Shown here piece by piece: positions 9,201 to 16,490 of a stretch of DNA of 64,000 nucleotides. The stretch comes from Marispirochaeta sp. GTDB taxonomy: Bacteria; Spirochaetota; Spirochaetia; JC444; Marispirochaetaceae. Below the pieces are notes generated by a model, which saw only the letters and a program-made list of their open reading frames with translations, was not told where the DNA came from and made no database searches. The stretch covers positions 1,612,001 through 1,676,000 of the forward strand of contig NZ_OY764209.1 in NCBI RefSeq assembly GCF_963668165.1. The letters are read 5' to 3'. The position numbers were made by a program, and so were the translations under genes. The stretch's first letter is position 1; each line of letters begins with the position of its first letter.

Positions 9201-12011
9201 GCCACCGGTTCCCGGTATGTGCAGTGGAACCAGGCGGATCCTCAGGATATTGAGATAGTCCCGGATAAGGATGAGTATAAACCCGGGGAGACTGCTCGGC
9301 TGCTTGTCAAATCCCCGCTTCCTTCGGGGCGTTACCTGCTGACCATAGAGCGGGAAGGGATCATGGATGAGCGCTTCGTGGAGCTTTCCGGGTCCGCGGC
9401 GACTATTGATATTCCGGTTACCGAGTCCCAGGTGCCTGTAGTCTATGTGGCCTTGAGTTCCCATACCCCGCGGAGGGATCCCCCAAAGAGTTATTTTGAT
9501 CCTGACCTGGGCAAGCCCAGGGGACTTTTCGGCATTACACGTCTGCGGGTCAGTCCGGAAAGTCTTAGCCTGGATGTCTCTGTAAGTCCTGACAAGGAGC
9601 TCTACCGTCCCGGTGAAGAGGGACGGGTACGCTTCAGGGTGACCGCCGGCGGTGCCCCGGTGGAGGGCGCCGAGATTACCTTTCTTGCGGTTGACCGCGG
9701 GGTTGTTGACCTGATCGACTATCACGTACCGGATCCCATGAAATTTTTTTATGCCGACTATAAATTCCCCCTCGGCGTCTACGGCGCGGACAGCCGTTCC
9801 CTGCTGATTAACCCGGTGACCTATGAGGTGCGGGACCTGCAGGGCGGTGACGGGGACGAGGGCAAGCTGGAACGCAGAAAGAACTTTTCCCCCCTGGCGG
9901 TGTTTGAACCAGTCCTTGTTACAGGAGCGGATGGATACGCCGAAGCGGTGTTTACCTTTCCCGACACCCTTACGGCCTACCGGGCCACTGCTGTTGCGGT
10001 AAAGGAGAACCGCTTTGGCCATTCGGAGACCGACCTGACAGTAAGGAACCCCATAACCATGCGGGCGGCTTTGCCAAGAATGCTGCGTCTGCGGGACACC
10101 GCAGATGCCGGGGTTGTGGTTACCAACCTTTCTGGAAGCAAACAGGCAGTACGCCTGGAGTGCAGCTCCATGGGACCGGAGATACGGCTCGCCGGTGAAA
10201 CCTCCCGGAGCGTGACTCTGCAGCCTGGAGAGAGCCGGGAAGTCACCTTTACCCTGCTGGCGGAAGGGAGCGGGGATGCCTTTCTTGAGTTTACCCTGCG
10301 CTCAGGCCCTCTGTCGGAGGTGCTTGAGACATCTCTGACGGTAGAACGGCCGCTGGTTACCGAGTCTTTCAGTATTGCCGGAATAATGGAGGATACCAAT
10401 TCCGTGGAAGAGGGGCTGGTGATTCCCTCTTCCATTGCCCCCGGCTACGGGAACATAAACCTGCGTCTCAGTCCCAATCCTCTGGGGCCCTTAAAAGGTC
10501 TGGTGGAACGCCTGCTGGATACGGATTACGAAATTCTCGAAGGTGAGATGCTGCGGGTTCTGCCCCATCTTGTGCTGCAGGAGAAGCTTGATGCCTTTGA
10601 TGCTGTCTATAATCCTGAGGAAGTGGATGATTTTTTCCGCATGCTGAGGAACCACCAGAATCGGGACGGCGGATTCGGATACTATCCCGCCGGATTATAT
10701 TCTTCCGCCCATTTGAGTGTCCGGCTGGCTCATTATCTGGCCCTGGCAAAAGACGGAGGATTCGGGCTCGATCAGGGGCCGGATTTCTCCCGGCTGATGG
10801 AGTATCTCAAAGGTCTGTACGGCAGTGAGAAGATTTCCGGTTTTACCAGAATATACTCCCTTTATGTACGCAGCCTGCTGGGTGACCGCCCGGAGAAGGA
10901 GCTGAAGGAGAGTCTTTCCCGCGGGGATGGGCTGGGGATCTCCGGATACTGTTTCCTTGCCCTCTCGTATAACAGGATTGGTCTTGCCGGGGAGTCGAAT
11001 GAGATTCTCCAGCGGGTCCGGAAGTTTATTAAGCTGGGGACCCGTTCCGTCGATATTACCGAAACTTACGAAAAGCGGTTTTACTTTGATTCGGAGCTGA
11101 CCAAGCTGGCCCTGCTGCAGATGGCGCTTTTTGCAGGCGGGGATCCAGCCGATATTCTGCTCCGGACCCGGGATACCCTGGTCCAGCGGCAGCGTTACGG
11201 CCATTGGGGCAGCTTGAACGACAGCGCCTGGGTATTGATCAGCTTTGCTGAACGCTTTAAAGAGTTCCTGGAATCCCGGAATGAACTGGAGGCCGAGGCC
11301 GCCATAAACGGAGAAACCGTCCTTTCCGCCTCGGCCGCTGATTCGGCGGACAGCTCCCGCACCTTGCCGTTGTTCGATGAGCCGGCCGCCTCCCTGCCCA
11401 GGGATACCCTGCTTCCCCTGACCTTCAGCCGCAGCGGTACAGCACCGCTCTTCTATTCAGGGACCATACGCTACGGATTACCTGCGGAGGCCGCTGTACC
11501 GAGGGACGAAGGCTTTTCGGTCTACACATCCATGGAGGACTTGAAAGGAACGGAGGTAACACAGCTCAGGGCCGGTGAAACCTACCGCGTGCGGGTAACC
11601 GTCTCCTCCGCCAGGGACCGTTCCATGGCCATGCTGCGGGTACCGGTTCCGTCGGGCTGCGAAATCGTGGACGCGAACCTGGTCACGACCCGCTCCTACG
11701 CCGAAGAGGGCGGGGCAGACGGCAGAAGTTTTGAACGGGAGACGGTGTACGGCGAAGCAATTACGGTCCTGGATGAGGGCTATTATTACCCGGATATCGG
11801 TTATTTCCGCTCCCTGGCTCCTGAGCGAAAGATTCTGGATAACGAAGCCCGCTGTTACTTCCGCCATTTTTACGCGGGGCAGCAGAAACTCGACTTTCTT
11901 ATCCGGGCAACCGGCCGCGGCATATTTCCCACTCCTCCGGCGGAAATCCGGGGGATATACGAGGAGGAGGTCTTCGGGCGCGGGGCCGGAAGGCTGGTGA
12001 TCATTGAGTGA
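6231..12011 (+). CDS. Alpha-2-macroglobulin-like lipoprotein without thioester
   Basis: A 1926-residue protein. The ATG at 6231 is chosen over upstream in-frame starts because it opens a signal peptide with lipobox LITAC (Cys22). The protein carries bacterial A2M features in order: macroglobulin beta domains, the MG bait region, a RAYTATAVA-like alpha-2-macroglobulin segment around 9961-10020 (FPDTLTAYRATAVAV), and a helical toroid (NRDGGFGYYPAG). The thioester CxEQ expected before the toroid is missing; the matching place reads EGEMLRVLPHLVLQ. Known A2Ms trap proteases in the periplasm; thioester-free ones still trap by conformational change. The stop overlaps the pbpC start, so the two are translationally coupled, the classic A2M/PBP1C pairing. 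Confidence 0.92.
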   Translation: MKTLVPTIRRCILLLFMLITACGGGSESGLTSAVKGGGESEALNIVMKKSPVSRENGIVYYTAETAGTDYFAPVETDEPLMVTAYGPEGELPVEMKRPDIYVAFNQPMVPLARLGESSQRHPYLSIEPPVEGAFRWYGSRLLSFEPSSPFEGQREYRISLKKGISSLGGKKLQEPLVFSFFTEYLDFSQVYAGKPETFGMVDQSDVPPETARHITCEFTWPVNPDYVARYLSVRVGEKEYDFSIGRPEADGFEGPDERFERTLVLSLDTAPPEDSDVSVVLTAGASSDAGYLGRTAESERSFHTLKPFRLKGMRSYSYTFPRSDQGDANPLFLEFTHPLGETDPRKLARFISTSLAAVNLEDHIEIWDNTIKLNNLPVEYESVYKVTLEKGIHDIHGRSLSQGERLDVEVGPATRYYYFPNTGSRMLEAQFEPKIIYEYQNVFDGVWHISAIDDPYTSFSPEEMGPYDFSTLPRNTKHFEILDLSPYLNDRGYGSVGISWNFGEEKEGKRRSWEQRNLQLQVTDIGISSRIAFNKVLVWAASLSTGEPIPDARVELLRNRDTVVEARTDQSGLAQISFREGQYRRLFLEERRDKLRIRVSSGPDTAEFVPNGSHNQYHFGIYSFTRPVNIEEQRMEAFIFTDRGLYKKGETVTFRGIDRSWSAGQYSPFQGAYSIEIGEQRYRAEPFRRLSGRTSASGGFSGSFTLPENLEPGRYRIIYRRDGFSEEVPFTVADFRRAAFEVRLDSPERELFTGDTVNMSGSARFLSGGSLAGGIYNVLWMREPAAYLPPGTAWRGYRFTPRRWGGLQVVAQDQGALDTRGSVLLSRETGGDQVPGIPYRYQAELAVQDQSRQELAARASALVHPAAFYIGSKFQDGEQGGWSSFVQAEEQITVEAVFVRPDGSVYNGPVADLRAELIRRSWQVSRQRGVYDRLNNRYELVEEAVAGFDLTPQEGGTAFEITPPAAGEYLLCISASDNEGRQARSEINFYATGSRYVQWNQADPQDIEIVPDKDEYKPGETARLLVKSPLPSGRYLLTIEREGIMDERFVELSGSAATIDIPVTESQVPVVYVALSSHTPRRDPPKSYFDPDLGKPRGLFGITRLRVSPESLSLDVSVSPDKELYRPGEEGRVRFRVTAGGAPVEGAEITFLAVDRGVVDLIDYHVPDPMKFFYADYKFPLGVYGADSRSLLINPVTYEVRDLQGGDGDEGKLERRKNFSPLAVFEPVLVTGADGYAEAVFTFPDTLTAYRATAVAVKENRFGHSETDLTVRNPITMRAALPRMLRLRDTADAGVVVTNLSGSKQAVRLECSSMGPEIRLAGETSRSVTLQPGESREVTFTLLAEGSGDAFLEFTLRSGPLSEVLETSLTVERPLVTESFSIAGIMEDTNSVEEGLVIPSSIAPGYGNINLRLSPNPLGPLKGLVERLLDTDYEILEGEMLRVLPHLVLQEKLDAFDAVYNPEEVDDFFRMLRNHQNRDGGFGYYPAGLYSSAHLSVRLAHYLALAKDGGFGLDQGPDFSRLMEYLKGLYGSEKISGFTRIYSLYVRSLLGDRPEKELKESLSRGDGLGISGYCFLALSYNRIGLAGESNEILQRVRKFIKLGTRSVDITETYEKRFYFDSELTKLALLQMALFAGGDPADILLRTRDTLVQRQRYGHWGSLNDSAWVLISFAERFKEFLESRNELEAEAAINGETVLSASAADSADSSRTLPLFDEPAASLPRDTLLPLTFSRSGTAPLFYSGTIRYGLPAEAAVPRDEGFSVYTSMEDLKGTEVTQLRAGETYRVRVTVSSARDRSMAMLRVPVPSGCEIVDANLVTTRSYAEEGGADGRSFERETVYGEAITVLDEGYYYPDIGYFRSLAPERKILDNEARCYFRHFYAGQQKLDFLIRATGRGIFPTPPAEIRGIYEEEVFGRGAGRLVIIE

Positions 12012-14208
12012 GCGAGCTCTTTTCCGGCTGATCATTCTTCCCTGGATCTGTATCGGGATCGCCGGTGTGCTGACGGGATTGAGCCTGCTGGTTCCTTTTC
12101 CGGAGCTTGAACAGGCGCGTTCTGGTCCCTGGAGCCTCAGAGTGATTGACCGGGACGGGGGGCTGCTCCAGGTCTTGCCTGTGGACGCTTCCGGGCTGCG
12201 GCGGGAGTATCGTTCCCGGGAGCTGATCCCCGATTACCTGGTTTCCATTCTTGTAACAGGGGAGGACAGCCGCTTTTTTCTTCATCCGGGGATCGATCCC
12301 GTTGCTGTGCTCCGGGCGGCTGCAGCAAATATTTCGGCCGGCAGAATCGTTTCCGGGGCTTCGACAATCTCCATGCAGCTCGCCCGCAGGGTGGCTCCCG
12401 GAGGAGCGGGATTCAGGTCCAAACTGCTGGAATCCTGGAACGCCCTGCGTATTGAGGCGCGGATGTCTAAAGCTGAGATCCTCGAGCTCTGGCTCAACAG
12501 CCTGCCCATGGGTTCCAACGTGGAAGGGGTAGTTTCCGCGGCCAGGGAGTATTTCTACCGGGATATTCAGGCCCTTACTCCCGGTGAATCCGCTTTTCTG
12601 GCTTTGATCCCCCGCAATCCCGGGCGCCACGATCCGCGAAAAGGGGGAGATGCCGCCGCTGCGGCAAATCTGCTGCAGCGAGCCGGAATACAGGGAAACC
12701 AGGGAGAGCCCGCGATTTCCGCTGCTCAATCTCCGTGGCCTTTTAAAGCCCCACATTTTGTCCGTTACCTTGTGAGCCGTTATCATGCTGATGGAACGGG
12801 GCCTGTACGGACAAGCATGGATCAGAAGGTGCAGGAACTGCTGCATGCAGAAATAGCCGCCAGAGTTGAATCCGCTGCTGACAACAGAATAAGCAACGGC
12901 TCTGGAGTTGTGCTCTCCGTGGAGACCGGAGAAATCCTGGCGTATGTTGGTTCCGCGGATTTCTTTAATGCAGAGACCCAGGGGCAGATCGACGGTGTAC
13001 AGATCCAGCGGCAGCCTGGTTCAACAATCAAGCCCTTTCTTTATGCCCTCGCGTTGGAACGCGGCATGACTCCCGCCAGCCTGCTCCCGGACATCCCCTC
13101 GGCTTTCGGGAGCGAAGCGGTCTATCTGCCGGAGAACTTTTCCAATACCTTTCATGGACCGGTGCGTCTGCGGGTGGCCCTGGCATCGAGTCTGAATATT
13201 CCCGCGGTACATACGGTTGTGCACACGGGGGTATCAGATTTTGCCGGCTGGCTCCTGGATCTGGGATTTGATTCCCTTACGGGGCAGAGGGATTTTGTGG
13301 GTGCCGGAATAGCTCTGGGGAACGCGGAGGTCACGCTGCTTGAGCTGGTGACGGCCTTCTCTATTTTTCAGCGGGACGGTTTTTACATTCCTGCAACCTT
13401 CCTGGTTGATACGCGGCGATCTTCCGGAAAGCCGGTAATGGACAGAGAAACTGCATTCTTAATACGGGACATCCTTTCCGTGGAGTCCGGCCGGATTACG
13501 GGATTCGGAACCGGCAGTATTCTGAACACTCCTTTCCCTGCCATGTTTAAAACGGGAACATCAAACCAGTTTAATAATATCTGGGCCCTGGGCGCGACGG
13601 AGAAAACTGCTGTGGGAATCTGGATGGGAAATTTTTCCGGCGAGACGGTAATCGGCAGGCCGGGCAGCTCTGTTCCGGCAAGCGCCGCGGTCGCGATTCT
13701 GACAGCTCTCCAGGAGATACCCGCATACCGGGTTTCCCAAAGAAAGCCCGAACTTCCGGCGGGAATTACAGCTTGCCGTATTTGCAGCCTCTCCGGCGGC
13801 AGGGTCGGGCCTTACTGCCCCGGCAGTGTGGAGGAGTTTTTCAGGACAGGTACGGAACCGGAGTTCTGCTCCGTCCACCGGCAGAATGGAATCTACATGC
13901 CCTCGGAATACCGGTCCTGGGGGGAACAACGGGGACTTCCCTGGAAGTATACCCCCAGCGGAGATATGCGCATCCTTTCTCCGACAGACGGTGCCGTCTT
14001 TTACCTGGATACTGCCTTGCCGGAGGAGAGTCAGACCCTGCGCATCCAGGCCGAAGGCCGGGGCCCCCTGCTGCTCAAGCTGAACGGAGAGCTGCAGTCC
14101 GCCGGGACGGGCTCCATTTCTGTTCGAGTCCCTCTTGAGCGTGGTGCCCACCGGATTACTCTTGAATCGGAAGACCGGCGGATAGAATCGGGCTTTACGG
14201 TCCGCTGA
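12004..14208 (+). CDS. pbpC: Penicillin-binding protein 1C
   Basis: A 734-residue class A PBP. After one N-terminal membrane segment (LFRLIILPWICIGIAGVL) comes a GT51 glycosyltransferase with catalytic Glu87 in GEDSRFF and a STISMQLAR motif. The transpeptidase follows with SxxK at Ser340-Lys343 (GSTIKPF), SLN, and KTGTS at 516-520. The C-terminal third is the PBP1C-specific beta domain. It polymerises lipid II and may crosslink glycan strands at the outer face of the inner membrane. The TTG start at 12004 lies 8 bases inside the A2M gene, giving tight coupling. Its 3' end overlaps the convergent RNA methylase by 14 bases. Confidence 0.95.
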   Translation: MSERALFRLIILPWICIGIAGVLTGLSLLVPFPELEQARSGPWSLRVIDRDGGLLQVLPVDASGLRREYRSRELIPDYLVSILVTGEDSRFFLHPGIDPVAVLRAAAANISAGRIVSGASTISMQLARRVAPGGAGFRSKLLESWNALRIEARMSKAEILELWLNSLPMGSNVEGVVSAAREYFYRDIQALTPGESAFLALIPRNPGRHDPRKGGDAAAAANLLQRAGIQGNQGEPAISAAQSPWPFKAPHFVRYLVSRYHADGTGPVRTSMDQKVQELLHAEIAARVESAADNRISNGSGVVLSVETGEILAYVGSADFFNAETQGQIDGVQIQRQPGSTIKPFLYALALERGMTPASLLPDIPSAFGSEAVYLPENFSNTFHGPVRLRVALASSLNIPAVHTVVHTGVSDFAGWLLDLGFDSLTGQRDFVGAGIALGNAEVTLLELVTAFSIFQRDGFYIPATFLVDTRRSSGKPVMDRETAFLIRDILSVESGRITGFGTGSILNTPFPAMFKTGTSNQFNNIWALGATEKTAVGIWMGNFSGETVIGRPGSSVPASAAVAILTALQEIPAYRVSQRKPELPAGITACRICSLSGGRVGPYCPGSVEEFFRTGTEPEFCSVHRQNGIYMPSEYRSWGEQRGLPWKYTPSGDMRILSPTDGAVFYLDTALPEESQTLRIQAEGRGPLLLKLNGELQSAGTGSISVRVPLERGAHRITLESEDRRIESGFTVR

Positions 14209-15400
14209 AATCCTGTTCAAGGTAGATCGCCGAAACCGGAATTCCTCCGTTAGTAAAGTTCAGTCGCTGGATTGTTCCGGAGAAGGAAAGCTCTGCCTCC
14301 AGTGAGCGGGGAACAATGATTACACCGGAGGTCCCGGTGTCCTTCAGTTTTCCCAGCAGCCGCCTGTAAAGAGCAGCCCCGCCTTCTGGTAAGCGTTCTC
14401 CATAGGGAGGATTGCTGATAATAAGGGTTTCCGGGCCGAATATCTCATGATCGAAAGACTTGAAGGCGTCGCTGACTGTAAAATCGATCTTTACACCTGC
14501 AGCCGCGCTGTTACCGCGGGCGGATTCTATGATCTCTGCCGAGTAGTCCGATCCGCTGATACCGCATTCAGGATGCCCCTCCCCTCGGTCGTGTGTCTCC
14601 CGCCTGAGGTATTCAAAGGCGGCGGCACGGAAATGAGGCTGCTGCATAAAAAGAAATTCCCGCATGGACCCGGGAGCGATCCCGGTCCGCAGTATTTCAG
14701 CTTCTATGAGAATGGTTCCGGATCCGCAAAAAGGGTCGTGAATCCTGCGGGGCCAGGGGCTTCCGGGGTGTTTTTCATGCCAGATATCCAGCCCCCACTG
14801 GACGATCCCCGCGGCCAGGGTCTCCCGTAAAGGGGCGGCACCCTGCTGCAGCCGGTACCCTCGTTTGTGCAGGTGTGGGCCGCTCAGGTCGATCCGCAGT
14901 TCGACCCGGTCTTTTTCTACACTACCGTGGATTCGCTGCCGCGGTTCGGTCTCGGCTGATGTTCCGGTCTCCGGGGAAGCTCTTTCCCCCGATTCACGGA
15001 AGCGCCGCATTATTGCCTCGGTGATAGTGGCTGCGGTCTCCCCCTCATGCTTCAGGCGGCTGTACCGTACCCGGGCTGAAACATCCAGAGGAACACCCGG
15101 GTTCAAAAGAAGCTCCCATGGAATGGAAGCGGTCTTGCGGAAGAGTTCCTCCCGGGCCCCGGCCTTGAAGTTATCCAGGCAGAGCCAGATTCTGGAAGCG
15201 CTGCGGAGTCGCAAGTGGGCACGGTAGACGTCTTCTATTTTTCCCGAAAAATATATCCCGTGATCGGTCTCCCGGATTATCGCAAGGCCCTCGGCCCGCA
15301 TTTCCCCGGTGCAGATTTCCCGCAGTTGAGCTATTTGTGTTACAAGAAAAGAGTGATCCCTGGACCATATATGCCGTTTTATGCGTTTGTTAAGTGCCAT
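14195..15400 (-). CDS. THUMP-domain RNA guanine N2-methyltransferase (RlmL-like)
   Basis: A 401-residue class I methyltransferase of the UPF0020 group. An N-terminal THUMP-type RNA-binding region (residues about 40-170) precedes a Rossmann domain with the SAM motif DPFCGSGTILIEA and catalytic NPPYGERL. This layout is that of the N-terminal half of RlmL, which methylates G2445 of 23S rRNA at N2; tRNA-modifying relatives cannot be ruled out. The second methylase half found in enterobacterial RlmL is absent. It is convergent with pbpC, and its start is divergent from the LacI-controlled operon, so its promoter region abuts that operon's regulatory site. Confidence 0.85.
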   Translation of the reverse strand: MALNKRIKRHIWSRDHSFLVTQIAQLREICTGEMRAEGLAIIRETDHGIYFSGKIEDVYRAHLRLRSASRIWLCLDNFKAGAREELFRKTASIPWELLLNPGVPLDVSARVRYSRLKHEGETAATITEAIMRRFRESGERASPETGTSAETEPRQRIHGSVEKDRVELRIDLSGPHLHKRGYRLQQGAAPLRETLAAGIVQWGLDIWHEKHPGSPWPRRIHDPFCGSGTILIEAEILRTGIAPGSMREFLFMQQPHFRAAAFEYLRRETHDRGEGHPECGISGSDYSAEIIESARGNSAAAGVKIDFTVSDAFKSFDHEIFGPETLIISNPPYGERLPEGGAALYRRLLGKLKDTGTSGVIIVPRSLEAELSFSGTIQRLNFTNGGIPVSAIYLEQDFSGP

Positions 15401-15476
15401 TCCCTGAAGTGAACACCGGTTTCAGGCTGTGTGTCACCCCCCAATCAGAAATCTTCGAAAATTTGCTCGAAAAAAT

Positions 15477-15532
15477 TTGACAGCTTCGCAAACGTTTGCT
15501 AACCTGTTTTACAAGGTATCGCAAACGTTTGC
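15477..15532 (+). promoter_or_regulatory. Promoter with twin LacI-type operators
   Basis: TTGACA (15477-15482) is followed after 17 bases by a weak -10, TAACCT (15500-15505). The perfect palindrome GCAAACGTTTGC occurs at 15488-15499, filling the -35/-10 spacer, and again at 15521-15532, just after the expected transcription start. The centres are 33 bp apart, about three helical turns, so two dimers would bind the same face. The CG centre is typical of LacI-family operators. The LacI gene at 21876 in the same locus is the obvious ligand-controlled repressor. Confidence 0.85.
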
Positions 15533-15565
15533 TATATGATATCAGACACGAATTTTAGAGGATTC

Positions 15566-16480
15566 ATGGAACCAGCAGGGATAGTATTCGACATTCAGCG
15601 TTTTTCTCTTCATGACGGCCCGGGAATCCGGACCCTGATTTTTTTAAAAGGCTGTCCCCTCTCCTGCCTCTGGTGCTGCAACCCCGAGTCCCAGGCGGGG
15701 TATCCGCAGATAGGCTATGACCCTCAGAAATGTATCTCCTGTAACGCCTGTATCGAAGTATGTCCCTGCAATGCCGTCAGGGTTGATGAAGAGGGACAAC
15801 GGATTTTCGCCGCGGATCTCTGCGCCGACTGTGCCGGGCAGCCTTGCGCGGATGCATGTCCCACAGGGGCAATCGAACGTTTCGGCGAACTGATGGGGGT
15901 CGAGGATGTCATGGACCAGGTATGCAGGGACGAACCCTTCTATCGCAAATCCGGCGGCGGCGTAACAGTCTCCGGGGGCGAACCGCTTGCCCAGGCTGAT
16001 TTTACCTACGCGATTCTGAAGGAGTGCAGGAAGCTGATGTTTTCGACTGCCGTCGAGACCTCGGGATACTGCCGTGCTGAAGACATTGAAAAAGTGGCGG
16101 AAGTGACCGATCTTTTTCTTTTCGACATAAAACATGTAGACGGGAAAAAACACGCTCAATTCACCGGGGTGGATACCGGACTCATTATGGACAATCTGCG
16201 GCTGCTGCGTGGAAAAAATGCAAACATCATTGTGCGGATTCCCTTGATTCCGGGATTCAACACCGATGAGCAGACTCTCTCTGCTATAGCGGATTTCTCC
16301 GGAGAAAACGGTATCCGGGAGATCCATCTGCTGCCGTATCACCGGCTCGGCCGCTCAAAGTATGACCGGCTTTCTATCCGGTACCGGGGAGAAGATATTC
16401 CGCTTCTCTCGGATGACGAGATCGAGTCGGCCCGGAACACAATCGAGGCACGGGGCATATGTGTCACCCTGGGAGGATAG
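15566..16480 (+). CDS. Glycyl radical enzyme activating enzyme (radical SAM)
   Basis: A 304-residue PflA-type activase. The radical-SAM cluster motif is Cys30-x3-Cys34-x2-Cys37 (GCPLSCLWC). A ferredoxin-like insert with two further four-cysteine groups (CISCNACIEVCP and CADCAGQPCADACP) marks the subfamily that activates dehydratase or decarboxylase GREs rather than PFL itself. It uses SAM and a reduced Fe-S cluster to abstract hydrogen from the GRE glycine. The ATG at 15566 is preferred to one at 15536 because GAGGA precedes it and because the upstream start would lie almost inside the second operator. It ends 10 bases before the GRE start. Confidence 0.95.
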   Translation: MEPAGIVFDIQRFSLHDGPGIRTLIFLKGCPLSCLWCCNPESQAGYPQIGYDPQKCISCNACIEVCPCNAVRVDEEGQRIFAADLCADCAGQPCADACPTGAIERFGELMGVEDVMDQVCRDEPFYRKSGGGVTVSGGEPLAQADFTYAILKECRKLMFSTAVETSGYCRAEDIEKVAEVTDLFLFDIKHVDGKKHAQFTGVDTGLIMDNLRLLRGKNANIIVRIPLIPGFNTDEQTLSAIADFSGENGIREIHLLPYHRLGRSKYDRLSIRYRGEDIPLLSDDEIESARNTIEARGICVTLGG

Positions 16481-16490
16481 GAGGAGCTGT

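Noticed and set aside
9156..10022. Another long minus-strand frame in the A2M gene
   Set aside because: Same reason: no homology pattern, no ribosome site, complete overlap with a real gene.
12001..12846. 281-codon minus-strand frame opposite pbpC
   Set aside because: No motifs and entirely opposite the conserved glycosyltransferase domain.
14101..14150. TTCGAGTCC resembling a tRNA T-arm
   Set aside because: No acceptor, D or anticodon arms can be drawn around it, and it lies inside pbpC coding sequence.
16362..16490. N-terminal extension of the GRE frame overlapping the activase
   Set aside because: ATG 16491 has a GGAGG site and begins the conserved GRE N-terminus; the extension is unrelated sequence.
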